Positions 1-11,346 of a stretch of 64,000 nt of DNA are shown here, piece by piece. The notes below the pieces were generated by a model, which saw only the letters and a list, made by a program, of their open reading frames with translations, was not told where the DNA came from and made no database searches. The first letter of the stretch is position 1; every line of letters begins with the position of its first letter. Location: contig CM070727.1 of the NCBI GenBank assembly GCA_036346275.1, positions 4,517,760-4,581,759 on the forward strand. The letters run 5' to 3'. The translations under genes and the position numbers were made by a program. This stretch comes from Otatea glauca (lineage: Eukaryota > Streptophyta > Magnoliopsida > Poales > Poaceae).

Positions 1-814
1 TCTTCTGGGCCTCCCTCTTGGGCTTGTCATGAGGGTACCCGGGTTCTTATATTCCACACCGCCATACTGGTATCTTGTACTGAGCAAAGTCAGGGTAGTA
101 CTATTGGTCCACCGTGAGTTGACGCCCAACCAAATCCTAGGTCCACCACTCGTCGTAGTTGGACAGAGTTCAAATACAGTTTGAACGGAGACTTGAGCCG
201 CCTGATCCAGTGAATCAAAGATTGTCCGAACCGTTTTCTACTGTACTGCTACAGTACATTTTTGCTACAGTACACTAAGAAGATCTTGCTCGCCGCTTTT
301 TCATTGGACGGCTGAATGGGACTGTTTAACTTGGAATCCCCATTCAACTGCTTGTGAACTATGTCCGTCATAGTTAGAGGAAGGGCAATAAGTAGCATTT
401 TGTTTGAGATCTTGTGTGTGTACTAGCCCCAACGGTGGTCAGGTCCACCGTCTTCATCTTCATGGTCGGCGGAGCCAAGGGCGAGACCTCGGATTGATCC
501 ACGGCTTGCTTCCGACCATGCATTTAAGAAATAAGTTGAATTGTCAACATAAAAAACAATTAGCAGAGAGTAACCAAAGAATTTTTTTGCATTTATCATG
601 ATGCGTTCATTAATGAACTCATCAGTTTGCCCAATCAGACTAAATGGCTGCCTGTCCAAAGCAGCCAAGTTGGACCCGTCAGAAGAAATGCACAGCATAT
701 ACGCGATTTTTGACTAGGTCTCTTCAACGGTCAGAACTGACGAGAGAAAATACCTATAGCCGTCAGTAAAATCCTTTAATAAAGAAAGAAAGAGGTCGGT
801 AATTGAGAGTTTCT

Positions 815-1559
815 TTACCTCCAGGTTCATCCTTAGTCGAATCTTGGTCGCCTTCCATTCTCCAGGCGAATCTGAACCGCCTCTTCAGGGGGCTCATTTT
901 GTGGTACAGAAAATCGAAGATAATCTTCTACCCCGTCAAGCCTCCCTTCACCAACTTGGTAATGACTCTGACAATGTCATTTTCCTCGTCAGTAAGGATC
1001 AGCAAATCTTTCTTCCTCTTCGCTTTAGTCCTTGTCCATATTGGGGCCGCCTTCCTAGTAAATCGGAGATGGTTACCCCCGGAATTTCCGAGTAAAACCA
1101 CTATCTCCGATAATCACGCCATGTATCCTTGGTCGGGAGTGAAGGATATTGAGAAGCTATTTTATCTTGGAGCTTAAAATAAGCGCTCCCAAAAAGATCT
1201 TGGCTTTTCTTATTCCTAATATACAGATAGAAGTAACGAAAAAGACGAACTGGAGGAGGAATGCCAAGGAAAGCTTCGCAGAGATGCGAGAAAACAGTCA
1301 AAATTAGAATGGAATTTGGGGGAAGATGGTGTAGTTCAATCTCATAGTGATCTAGCACATCGGCCAATAACTCACTCTCGGGGAAGCGAATCCCTAACCT
1401 CACCAAGGCAGTAAAAAGGACCAGACGCCCCTCTTGAGGCATTGGCTTTGTATCCTCCCCGCTAGGATCCCATCACAACATTTCACGGGGAGGGACCAAA
1501 CCTTGATCTTCGAGTTCCTTAATTCTCCCCTCGGTAAGGATCGATTTATCCATGGCCAT
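815..1559 (-). pseudogene. Antisense PF04195-type (putative gypsy-type transposon) ORF, broken
   Basis: On the minus strand an ATG at 1559 opens a reading frame that meets one TGA stop (1473-1475) and then continues in the same frame to about 1101. It carries the signature ELHHLPPNSI followed by a CEAFLGI motif, typical of the plant PF04195 domain (transposase, putative, gypsy type). Below 1101 the frame is lost, but recognisable downstream pieces persist (RVITKLVKGGLTG, then FLYHKMSPLKRRFRFAW) down to about 815. The function of this family is unknown; it rides inside gypsy-like elements in grasses. It lies opposite to the host element's transcription. The premature stop and later frame breaks make it a pseudogene here. 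Confidence 0.7.
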
Positions 1560-1679
1560 CAGGTTGGGGAAGAAGAAAAGGATTGAAGACAAAAGCTCAT
1601 AGGTCACAAAGGGCTTACAAAATTGTTTCTACGCTCAAAAGACAACAAAGGCGTAAAAAATAAAAGAGAATTTACCCTC

Positions 1680-1691
1680 CTTATATAACCT
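1680..1691 (-). promoter_or_regulatory. TATA-like box for the antisense ORF
   Basis: Read on the minus strand this is ggttatataagg, a good TATA box, about 125 bp upstream of the antisense ATG at 1559. The spacing suits a plant core promoter plus a short leader. That it drives the antisense ORF is inferred from position only. Confidence 0.4.
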
Positions 1692-1783
1692 AACATGTGT
1701 CAGTTTTTGACACCGTTTCGGTTTTCAAGAAATGATGAAAACTGCCTTTTTTAATAAATGATAATTGATACCGGATTGATGTT

Positions 1784-2070
1784 CTCAAACTTCCTTTTAA
1801 ATCTTCAAGCTTTTCACCTCCTTTCCTTGATTATACTTTTCATCACATCTAATGAGAGAAAAAGGAAGAACGGAAGATGAAAAGCTTGAAGAGCCGAGAG
1901 AAGGTTTGAAAGATAGAGTTCAAACAAATCGAAGATGTTATCCTTAAAACTTCTTTTTGATATTTTAGCTTTTCACCCCATCCTTATCACACTCTTCATC
2001 GTAATTGATAAGAGAAGAAAAAAAAGAGTGGATGATGAAAAGCTAAAACAACTAAAAGAAGTTTGAAAGT
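1784..2070. repeat. Two tandem hairpin units inside the retroelement 3' region
   Basis: Two adjacent segments (about 1784-1912 and 1943-2070) each begin with caaacttc/aaaacttc plus a tttagctttt- or ttcaagctttt-like arm, and end with the reverse complement (tgaaaagct... then gtttgaaag). Each can fold on itself, and the two units resemble each other. They lie between the antisense promoter and the polypurine tract. Confidence 0.55.
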
Positions 2071-2287
2071 AATCCTTTCTTGATTCTGATGGAGGCTTTC
2101 GTTCCCTTTATATACCCATTGCACATTAAAGACGATTAGCGCTGGTTCAGTTACCAAGAGAAGTGCAAAGATTTTCCATTTATTAGCGTTTGAACCAGTC
2201 AAATAATTAGCACATAAACCCATAAGGTCACAGAAGACGAAAAGTCTTGAGTAATTAGCTCTTATTTCTCAAGACTTGGGGGCTAGT

Positions 2288-2928
2288 TGACGAGGGTTAA
2301 AAGCCTGTTACTTATTTGGGCCCTTAATTATTCGTGATTATATTCTGTTAACGGGCCTCCAATACATAAATCCCATAATATATAGAACAAAGCCCATCCT
2401 TATCCGAACGGTTAGGTTTTCGACCAGTTCAATCAAGATGGTCAAAACTTTGCTTCACACTGGTCGTCACCGACCTGTGAAAGTCACCCCGACCAATGAA
2501 CTGGTTGGGGATAAGCGGTTATCCCCGCATATGTCTCCGTGCGAAGACTTATCTGGCAGGTATACATAATCACTCGGAAGTTATCTGTGAAAAAGGCACT
2601 CTTTGGCGAGAAGACACCGTTTGGTGGAAAGACACATCTCGGCTATACGACACTCTTTTGGAGAACAACTGCCGCTTCTTCAACCAAGATAAATAGGGGC
2701 CGATTCACGCTATTAAGAGCAAATGGAATCTAAGCTAATCAGGCAGTGCATAGATGATCTGATCTAGAATAGATATTCTGAAAGCATCCATTCTGTAATC
2801 TGTATACTCTGTAAAAGCCACTTGACTAATAAAGAAGCAATCCCCATTCTCCTCATCTTGTTTACTAGGAGACCACGATCATATTTTCGTAAGTTCGATT
2901 AAGGGACCATAGGTCTTGAACATTGACA
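2288..2928 (+). mobile_element. 3' LTR of the left-edge retrotransposon
   Basis: The LTR start is placed at TGACGAGGG (2288), directly after a polypurine-like tract (acttgggggctagt, 2274-2287). The right end is placed at ttgaca (2928), which fits the usual TG...CA ends, giving about 640 bp. An aataaag polyadenylation-like signal lies near 2829. The matching 5' LTR is outside the window, so the exact right boundary is not proven. Confidence 0.55.
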
Positions 2929-3243
2929 TTTTCGTTTTTCTGATTATTGTGGGAATTTCTAGCCTTTTTACCTCCTAGAATTATCTTAGGTGCTTCTATT
3001 GGAACCTCCAATTAGTAAAGATAAAGATAAAGATTGATTGACAGTCTAGTGGTTAAGACTTGACTCCGAATCTATAGGTTTCTGATATTGCCATCTACAT
3101 TGTACTTATTATAGTTCATAGCATTCTTTGCAACATAAGTGAAATAATGCAAACGAAATCCAGAGTCCAGAGTGGAAGTGATTTTAAGCTTCTTTTGAAG
3201 GTCTTGACAGGAAAACACAGGTAGAACTGAAGAATAAATAAAT

Positions 3244-3882
3244 ATGGCTTCTGGTGGCATGAAGGATTTTTACAGGCAGAAAAAGAGAGGAGGTGCCACC
3301 AAAACATTGTCATCTTCCAAGAAGAAAACACAGCAGTACACTGGAGGGGCCTCCGTTGGGGCCTCGGATCATGCTCAGACATCAGCACTAATTTCTCATG
3401 GCACCTTAGATCTCAAAGGTACTTGCTGGAGATATTGTTATAATCATAATTGAGTCTCGAGTAGTGCTTCAATGCTTTTTTTCTCAATACAAGTTGCACA
3501 AATCATGAAGCAAACGAAGGGGTAAGTAATCACTATCTACCCTTCATTTATGTTTTAATATTTGTGCAACTGTAAAAAAGAAAAGTATGGAAACACCTTT
3601 CTTGAGTCTCCTGCGGCCTTTTTTTTTCTTTAGAAACCATTCTTTTTTTTGTTCATGATGATGTTGCTGCAGATGATTTCAGTGAGCAAGAGGAGCAATT
3701 GCTATAGTTTGACATGGACATGAAGTTTGGCCCCTGCATTGGTGTTACTCGGCTTCAGCATTGGGAGCGTGCTTCTGCCATGGGCCTCCACCCACCACCT
3801 CATCTTCGGGATCTCTTAATGCTCACTGCATCCATAAACAATCTCAATAATGGTAGTCCCTCCGCTGAGTGCCTCTGGGAGG
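3244..3882 (+). pseudogene. POLD4: DNA polymerase delta subunit 4 (POLD4), broken copy
   Basis: Exon 1 (3244-3418) encodes a start with MASGGMKDFYRQKK, the PIP-box-like N-terminus of plant POLD4. A 254-bp intron (gtactt...ctgcag) separates it from exon 2 at 3673. Exon 2 carries the diagnostic GPCIGVTRLQHWERA and LGLHPPPH-like block (here MGLHPPPH) and the near-terminal CLWEG. POLD4 is the small accessory subunit of the replicative polymerase delta holoenzyme. Two breaks are visible: an in-frame TAG at 3705-3707, where plant homologues have Gln just before FDMDMKFGP, and loss of the normal C-terminus, since after CLWEG the sequence runs into repeat DNA. A splice donor-like ggtatct at 3882/3883 could have led to a last exon that is no longer nearby. 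I read it as a recent pseudogene or a truncated paralogue. Confidence 0.85.
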
Positions 3883-3889
3883 GTATCTT

Positions 3890-5580
3890 TGAGCTATGTG
3901 ATGATCAACACATGATCAAACCAATTTGCAAACACATTTGCAAACCCTATTCACGTGCTCTAAAATAAGATTCAATTAAACCATATTTTGCAAACACAAA
4001 GTATAAACCTATCTTAGCCTTTGTGATGATCAACACATGATCAAGTCACAAGCTAAGACTCCGATGCATGAGCTTTCTATTTGCAACACATGCAAATATC
4101 TAGCTCCATGCAAACAACCACTTAAACCAACTTACATGAGCTATCCCCCTTTTGCAACACATACAAATCCATATCTCTATGCAAAAACCAAATCAAGATT
4201 CAATAAGAAGCAAGCATGAGGTCCCTTATTTGAAACACATGCAAATACTTAGCTCATGCAAGAACCAACCAAAAAGGTGAGATAGAGTGAATCGGATTAA
4301 GTTCATCAATACATGATGAAGCTCAAGCTATAAGACTCGACCCCTTTTAATAGTACGGCAACATATACTAGCAACCCGGTCTCCCATCCAAACACCGAGA
4401 GTGGTAAAAGACTAGGAACACATCCTAAGTCCTAGCTAGTTATAACTTTGCCTCTCGCAATCACTTGGAGCATTCATGATGACCGATCATCTTCTCTTCA
4501 AGTTGGGATCTTCATCTTGTTCATCAACACATGATGAACTCTCCTTGTCTTAGTTTCGGGATCCCCTCTTGACGCTTATCAACACATGATGACATACTTG
4601 TCTCGTTCATCCATCTCAACCATGGACTTAACCTATTTCAAACTCATTGAAAGTGTTAGTCCAAAACACATGGTTGTTTCAATCATCAATGCACTCCATT
4701 AACACATAATGGATACTCCCAAGATTCTTTGACCTTTTCTTTTGATGATTGACCACAACCCAAAGACAATTGATTGAAAGATTAATTGTGTCTTGAGTAT
4801 ACTAATGCAACTAATGCTTTCATATACTCAAGAACTTTTGATTGCCCTAGGATCAACAAAGTGAACCATCAACACATGACTAGTTCTTTGTTGATTGAAT
4901 GGAAACCGAACACAATTTAAATTGTTATGAGTATATATTAACTACACAAGTTTCATATACTCATTTTGATGGAATCTAAAAGTAATGATCCAATTTATAT
5001 GGAGTGGTGGAAAGGGATCAATACTCTTAAGACCATTAATTATAGAATAAACTCCATTAAATGTGTGCATGCAAATAACTGAACTTGAAATCAATATGCA
5101 CATAATCAATTTTTGATTGCGTTGGAGTTTATCCTATATTGCCATGAGTATACTACAACTACACAAGTTAAATATACTCAAGGGATTGTTTCAAAGTAAT
5201 GATCCTTGATATAGAAAGATGAATTAGATCAATACTATTGAAACATCAAGGTAAAGCATGAACTCCCCATAAATGTGTGCATTCATGTATATATGGTGTC
5301 AGAAACAAAATGCATATCTTAAGGTTAAAACAATGATGGAGTTTACCCTTTATATTTAATCCAAAGGATGCATCTAGAAATAATAGAGTTGTATTGGATT
5401 TCTTTGGGATTTCCATTTTTCAATGAGATGGGACTAAACAAAAGTATACTCAATAAAAGAGTTAGTCCCATATTCAATATGACCATGAATATTATATCCA
5501 AGGAATGCAACAAGATATGATACTATGAACTCGAATGCATACCTTTGATATTTTCATATTTTTCATCCAAAAGAAACTAA
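3890..5580. repeat. AT-rich repeat DNA with a recurring tcaacacatgat motif; no gene seen
   Basis: No coding sequence is supported. The short motif atcaacacatgat(g/c)a recurs at roughly 3904, 4028, 4524, 4580 and 4868, with degenerate copies near 4310 and 4698. Long stretches resemble one another (for example 'cacaagttt/aaatatactca' phrases near 4945 and 5164). It looks like old transposon or retroelement filler of unknown class that replaced the 3' end of the POLD4 copy. Confidence 0.4.
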
Positions 5581-5592
5581 TAAGAGTTAAGC

Positions 5593-6746
5593 TCAACAAA
5601 AGAGTTGATAAGTCTGATTCTTGGCATGCAAGCCGACAGACAAAACACTCGGAGAAAGGAAAATCTTGTATAAATCAAGGGTCTTAGCAAGCATGTCTTC
5701 ACTATCGGATGTCAAGAGAAGAAAAGATGGACATAGGTAATTGTCGGCTTCTTTGTAACTAAAGAAGTCATTTTGACGAAAATCATCATGATCCAATTGA
5801 AAGAAAAAGGCCGAGTATTTCCTTGCCTCAATAGTTGCGATTTTGGCCTCATTACCGAAACAAAGGATGAACTTTTCACCGTATGGTCGGCTATTTCTGT
5901 ATTTAATTTTCTGGACTTCTAGGATTTCTTCACATGGGAAAGGAGTCATCTCAGCTGAGTTAATTTCGAACGATCGGTTGAATACACAATAAAGCCAAGT
6001 TTGGACAAACCACAAGGGATCGCTTACATTGTCGACCGTGTATGACCCCATTCCCGTGAAGAACCAACTGCAGATTACGTGCATCATTTGATAAATGGCT
6101 CCCAAGAACATTTTCCGTAACGCTAGTCGACAGCTCTCTACCAACTACTCGGCTAGGACTTGGTAGACTTGAGTGGGTCCAAGGGAGACACCGCAGAACA
6201 AGAATCGGTCAAGCTACATGTTTAGAAAAGCTACGTGCTCTTTGTCGGACACTAACCGATTCCTTTGTTATTGATAATATATTTACTCCAACCTTTCTCC
6301 TTGGCATGAATAAGTTGTGTTGTGGTCCACATCTAGCCTCAACAACAAAGCTATGCTACGTCCAATAGAGTTGTACAGATCGAACCTGTTCTAAACATGA
6401 AAACATTAAGAGTGTCCAACCAAAAGTAACACGATGTGACCACTAAGGACTCATTGGCTTCAGGGTCGGCTAATGATAAGGGAAGGCACTCAGTGATTCC
6501 CATTTGCTCCCATATAGGCATTTTCTACGCCGCTAGCCGATTATACCAATTACGCCAGTCTTTTAACACTGTCGACCAAGCTCTAAAACTCTTACTCTAC
6601 CCATCTATATTGTACTCGCGAGCATTCAACGGAAGACGGGGGATTTCTTGTTCTATGACAGCCGATGAATCATGTCTTCCTACTAGGCCTTGATAGTATT
6701 GATCGTTGCTATCGGGTATGGGGATGAATACCTACTGAAAATTCAT
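5593..6746 (-). pseudogene. Antisense plant-mobile-domain (PMD) ORF of an LTR element, broken
   Basis: The best-preserved part (6144-5593) encodes 183 residues with a DPLWFVQTWLY block, characteristic of the aminotransferase-like plant mobile domain (PF10536) found in MULE and gypsy-like elements. Upstream, frames on the same strand hold further pieces of such a protein (NDQYYQGLVGRHDSS, then LNAREYNIDG and SFRAWSTVLKDW) between about 6700 and 6560. The likely ATG is at 6746 but meets a TAG after four codons, and there are more stops and shifts. The ORF lies antisense to the LTR that follows at 7085, the same layout as the element at the left edge. It is a domesticated-type domain of unknown role, here decayed. 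Confidence 0.6.
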
Positions 6747-6883
6747 TCCTTCTGAGCCGATTAGAGGTAGATCAAGCTGATGGAAGATGAATGGGACAAA
6801 AGCTTGAAGTCCAAAAACAAAGATGAAGTCGATGGCAGAGGAGTTGAGAGTCAAGAGCCGTGAAAATGACGAAAGTGAATGGC

Positions 6884-6896
6884 GATACTTATAGGG
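6884..6896 (-). promoter_or_regulatory. TATA-like box upstream of the PMD ORF
   Basis: On the minus strand the sequence reads cccctataagtat, a TATA-like element about 140 bp upstream of the presumed ATG at 6746. Assignment rests on position and on the same arrangement in the two other antisense ORFs of this window. Confidence 0.35.
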
Positions 6897-7084
6897 GGTA
6901 AACCCAGTGGCATTGGTAAGTAATTTTTCAAAAATATTAATACGAAATATAGTGCGCGTTCACACGATTTACGACTCAATAAATGGAGCAGTTACCAAAG
7001 ATGACGGTGAAAATGATTCATAGCTAAGTTGATGAAAAGGTTTTTGAAAGATAATATATTATCTCTAAAAAAATAGAGGGCATA

Positions 7085-7743
7085 TGTTAGCACCAAAATT
7101 TGGCAAGGCATAACCGATTTGTTAGGTCGAGGATGAAACCGGATAGTTTTGGCCGATATCGGTTAAAAAGAAAAAGTTAAGTTAAAAGCTAAAATTCTAG
7201 ATGATATTGATTCAAAGATGAAATTCTATCTACAAGAAAGAGGTCGATACGGTTCATGGTTTGTGACTGGTCGGAGAAGGATACGATCGGTCTATACGCT
7301 ATAAAAGAGGACAAGGCAAGCTGAAGAAAAGAACCGACGCAATTAAACAACATCGCATCTACTTTTTATTTTCTTGTCGTCGTCTAGGAGTAGCTTTTTG
7401 TGATTTAGAATCTCCCTTTGTAATTTGTTTTTGATCAATAAAGTTGTGCATTGCCGATATTGACCATCTTCGATTACGCCAGTTATTCCAGATTTGTTTC
7501 CATACTGATCTTGCTACGCATTGCCTTTTTCGAAGGAAAACAGATCTTCACCTATCATCTAATCGAGTGCGAAGCTGTTTAAATCTATCTAGCTGATTGT
7601 AACGCTATATTGGTTGTGAACGCTTTTTTTATTCTATCTTACCGATTATAGGATCAAATAGGCAAGAACACCATGAACCAAATTAAACTCGATGTTTGCG
7701 TGTATTTAACTCGATCAACTTATCATATTTTTCAACGCCAACA
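7085..7743 (+). mobile_element. LTR (3' LTR of the PMD-carrying element)
   Basis: The sequence starts TGTTAGCACC directly after a purine-rich tract (aaatagagggcata) and ends near ccaaca, about 660 bp. It contains a tataaaaga TATA box near 7299 and an aataaag signal near 7437. A second, diverged copy of the same LTR family lies in inverted orientation at 8524-9110; shared blocks include aaaatttggcaag at the start and catctactttttatttt in the middle. The upstream PMD ORF on the other strand suggests this is a 3' LTR. Confidence 0.6.
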
Positions 7744-7944
7744 TCTGCATTAAGGTTCGTGCAATGGTTTATCAAGGGACCAGCAGTTCATGCTACCATC
7801 CGGTAGTCGCGCCTATGCCGTTCCACGTCCCGTTCCCGAAACTTTATGATACGGTGATTCTATACATATGATTGCAATTTGCAAGCATGTCAGGTTCCCT
7901 CATGACGCACGCATAAACAACAGTTGGCTCGAGTGTAGTGCAGC

Positions 7945-8472
7945 TAGGGGTAGGCATTTTTAAACCGAAACTGAATTACCGAATCGAATTAACCATTATT
8001 TCGGTTTATTCGGTTTTCGGTTCGGTTTTTGTTTTAGTATAATTCGGTTTTCGGTGTTCGGTTCGGTTTTTGACTTCCAAAAACCGAAATAACCGAATAG
8101 CCCACATACAATACTACTTTTATAATATTCTTCCTAAAATTACTAAACAATTCTCATATTCTAATACATTTATGTATATGTTTGGTATATTCACATGTTC
8201 TATTATACTTATATTGTAATAATCTATGAATATTGTGTAGGTTTAACCCTACTCTATGTTGTGATATGAGAAGAACTAAATCTAATCTACCTAGTGTTTA
8301 TTCATATTTTGGTTAATCGAAAAACCGAATTAGCCGAACCGAAATATTTCGGTTAATTCGGTTCGGTTTTTATTTTGTCCGAGAAATTCGGTTCTTTGGT
8401 TTCAAAACCGAATTATTTTAAAACCGAAAAAACCAAACCGATCAAACCGAAAAAACCGAATGCCCACCCCTA
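7945..8472. mobile_element. Non-autonomous hAT element (MITE), 528 bp
   Basis: The element starts TAGGGGTAGGCA and ends TGCCCACCCCTA, a terminal inverted repeat of about 12 bp of the hAT type. It is flanked on both sides by the same 8 bp, agtgcagc (7937-7944 and 8473-8480), the length expected for hAT insertions. The interior is built of many ttcggtt/aaccgaa repeats, which can pair across the element. No coding capacity. Confidence 0.9.
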
Positions 8473-8523
8473 AGTGCAGCACTGCTGCACTGATCCATCT
8501 GATTATTCTAGCAACATGCTTGC

Positions 8524-9110
8524 TGTTGCACAAAAAAATATGACGATGTATTTATCGGCTCAAACACACAAAAACGTCGGATTTAAGTTGGTTCGTGACG
8601 TGCCAACTGATTTGATTCTGCAATCGGTTAGATAGATGGGAAAATATGTTTAAAGCCGATCTAACGCAACGATCGACAAGGATCTAAAAGTCTAAGAAGC
8701 CAATCAAATCAAAGGGTAACGATAAATCTAAACAATGAAGATCAACAATCGGCGATACGAAACTTTATTAATCAAAATCGGATTATAAGAGAAATTTTAA
8801 ATTACAGAACTACTACTAGTTGATAGGAAAGTAAAAAGTAGATGCGAATTGTTTGATTGCTTGTGTTGTTGTTTCTACTCACCATCGGCAATCTTTTATA
8901 TTGCATTGGCCGTTCGTATCCTTTTCCAATGCGTTGTCGATCACAATCCGTATCAACTTTTGTACGACTAAAACTCCTGCGTTTGAATCAATATCGACCA
9001 TAATTCTATCTTTAACTTGACATTTCCATTCTTAACTTATATCGGCTAAAAATATCTTTTTATCTTTAGCCAGACAAATCAACCATATCTTGCCAAATTT
9101 TTAGTGCAAC
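8524..9110 (-). mobile_element. Inverted, diverged LTR of the same family as 7085-7743
   Basis: Read on the minus strand this begins ttgcactaaaaatttggcaag and continues in parallel with the LTR at 7085: a tataaaaga TATA region, cgcatctactttttac, and an attaataaag signal. It ends at tgcaaca (8524). It is probably a solo or fragmentary LTR. The two LTRs are head to head around about 780 bp that contains the hAT MITE. Confidence 0.6.
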
Positions 9111-9119
9111 CACTTGGCT

Positions 9120-9890
9120 ACGTGCACCAAACCTGGGGCCATCCTGCCTGGCCGGCCGGCAGGCGAGAAGAATCATTAATCACTGCAAATATATTTAGCA
9201 TCTCAAGTGGAGAGAGAGAGAGAGTGGCGAGCTGGGGCTAAGCACTTAGCTAAGCTACCTTGTCCTACTCTTCAGACTTCTCCGTGCTTGCAGTTGTAGT
9301 GCGCTCACTGATCACCTGACAACTCAGTTGGAACGAACGCTTTCACCTACCGACACAGTGGTTACATACTCTTAATCATGGCATCTCCATATACTGACCT
9401 AACTTGTCATCTTTCTTTAACACAGCGAATTTTTTCTGCACTAGAAAGTTTGACGATTAGCCCATGGTTGAGGCTCTCAGCTATTAACGGAAAATAATAA
9501 AATAAGATATCTGTGGTGTCACGGATGTTCAGAATCTAAGGAATTCCTAGAAGTGGTGGCGGTTTTAGGCCGGTTCCGGTTTCTGAAACCCTGAGGATGA
9601 AGGTCAATTCTCAGCACAGAAGGAAAGGTGCGAGTGCGACAGCGACCAAGTCAAAAACTGCAGGTAAATCTGAATAATTGAGATTTCGCCATCCCCACAG
9701 GATGTTGAAAATTAGCTGCTCCTGGTGTACCAAGGAACCCTTCTGACTTCCAAGCACCTCCCAGGCTCCCCTCCCTACTCACCAGAATTCAGAGCTCCCA
9801 GGACACTTGTAAACTGACCCCACAGACCAGTGAGTCAGTGACTAACGGACGAATTTTAATGTTCTCACACTGTCACACACAAGCTACCTG
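9120..9890. other. Intergenic, no gene seen
   Basis: Apart from a short (ag)n run near 9211-9222 I see no coding sequence, RNA gene or clear repeat boundary in this stretch. Confidence 0.5.
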
Positions 9891-9892
9891 GA

Positions 9893-10678
9893 TAGAGGTG
9901 GGAACTCGGGCCGGGCTCTTTTGGGCCGGTCCGAGGCACGACGTCATGGTCCGGCACGAAGCCCGATCAGGTATGAAGTGGGTCGTGCCGCCGCAAGACG
10001 ACATCAGAGTACTGGCCGCGTCTTGACTCGAGAATCGGGCACGATAGGCGGCACGGCCCGACACAACACTGTAGAATGGGCTGTATTGGGCCTGATAACT
10101 CAGGGTATGAGGAAAAAGTCTAGCATGAAGATCACTGACTCACAGAGCATGACCGTCATGGATGCACTCAGTAGCATGAACGTCACCCTATCGCCGACAC
10201 CTGAGAGAGACGGACAAAATAGGAGAGAGAGCTGCTCTCAATCTCTCTCAGCTCTCTCTCTCACGAGTCTCTCTTAATCTCCCTCTCAATCTCTCTCATC
10301 TGTCTCACTCACTCTCTTTCTCGCCCATTGCCCCTCTCTCTCGCCCGTGTTAAGCACATCCCCCTCGCTCTATGTAACTGTTCAAAAATAAATAAATTTT
10401 AGTTCTTTTTCTCATAATATTTGCATTCACTGCCTCAATTATATGCGTCTCAGCTCCTTTCCTCTCGTTGCAATAGTGCAAATAGATCGGACCTGAGCCG
10501 GCAAGGCACAAAACAAGCACGAAGCGCAAATGGGCGTGCAGGCTCGGCTCGCTGGCGAAGTGGGGGCGGCAGACGGCACGGCGGCGGCGGCACGACGGAC
10601 CGTGGACGGCTCGGACGATTTAGATCTGAAGACGATGGGCCGTCGCCGACCGGCCCGCCAAGACGACGCCCACCTCTG
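9893..10678. mobile_element. hAT-like non-autonomous element, copy 1 (786 bp)
   Basis: It begins TAGAGGTGGGAACTCGGGCC and ends GACGCCCACCTCTG, so the termini are inverted repeats (agaggtggg / cccacctct). The interior has GC-rich ends, a long tctctctc-type low-complexity core, and the phrase gttcaaaaataaataaatttta, all shared in order with the element at 17362-18160. The ORFs reading through it are composition artefacts. The flanks show only a partial target duplication (cctg), so the insertion is old. Confidence 0.7.
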
Positions 10679-11218
10679 CCTGCACGACTGAGGCAGTGAG
10701 GTGAATGAAGAACATTCTCCAGGACCAGGGGAGACACAGCAGAGCAGCCACACTGACATGCAAACAAATCCTGCTGCAAAAATCTCTGCCGCTCTCATTA
10801 TGCACATCAGCACATGCACGAATTGCAGTAGTACTTTCTGCTGCTGCTGCTGCTCCTAACTGTGATCAGATTCACCACCCAGAACTCACCAACTGGAGCA
10901 ATCACCCCTCACCAACACCTCAAGCTTTCCTCTCCCTTCCTTCCCTCCCTGTTCTTTTTGTTTTTATCTCTTTCCTCCAAACAAACTGAGAGCGTTTTAA
11001 ACTTCTATTTTAACGAGTTATTATCGAGCTTCTTTCGTAATTAATATAGTTTGATGTAAAATCATTTTATGTCCGTGGTTACTTCAAATTCAGCTAACAA
11101 ATCTGAGCCTCATCAAGAAATTATCTTATTTTAAGAACCTACCAAATATTGTAATTGAAGTTTTAAACTAACGAGCTTTTTGCCAGCCCTAGCCACGGCT
11201 GCTCCTCTCCTCCCTATC

Positions 11219-11226
11219 TATAAATA
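11219..11226 (+). promoter_or_regulatory. TATA box of the methyltransferase-like gene
   Basis: A TATAAATA sequence lies about 120 bp upstream of the ATG at 11347, with no intervening ATG in frame. The 10680-11218 stretch before it holds no gene and is presumably promoter. Confidence 0.6.
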
Positions 11227-11346
11227 CAAATTCTGATCAAATCTTGAAAAATCTAATCCACAGAATCAAAGGGGAGATATATTTGTTAGTCAAGACTCCA
11301 GAGGAGCGCAGACGGAGGCAGAGATAAGGGAGTCTTTGTGATCGAC

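Larger units (their letters stand above)
1..2928 (+). mobile_element. 3' part of a Tat-like Ty3/gypsy LTR retrotransposon
   Basis: The window opens inside an LTR retrotransposon. Going rightwards there is an antisense PF04195-type ORF, a hairpin-rich non-coding stretch, a purine-rich tract (ggggg core near 2278) and an LTR that starts TGACG at 2288. This order matches the 3' half of grass Tat-lineage elements (Grande/RIRE2 type), known to carry an extra antisense ORF between pol and the 3' LTR. Gag and pol would lie to the left, outside the window. The first ~800 bp holds no recognisable domain; short ORFs at 404-698 are not supported. Lineage assignment is inferred from architecture only. 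Confidence 0.65.

Noticed and set aside
4370..4440. gtctcccatcc... segment considered as 5S rRNA or tRNA-like
   Set aside because: Does not match 5S internal boxes and no cloverleaf or T-loop could be drawn.
6436..6693. 85-codon plus-strand ORF
   Set aside because: Shadow of the minus-strand plant-mobile-domain pseudogene.
10421..10819. Overlapping ORFs near 10.4-10.8 kb
   Set aside because: They fall in the end of a hAT-like non-autonomous element; no protein similarity recognised.
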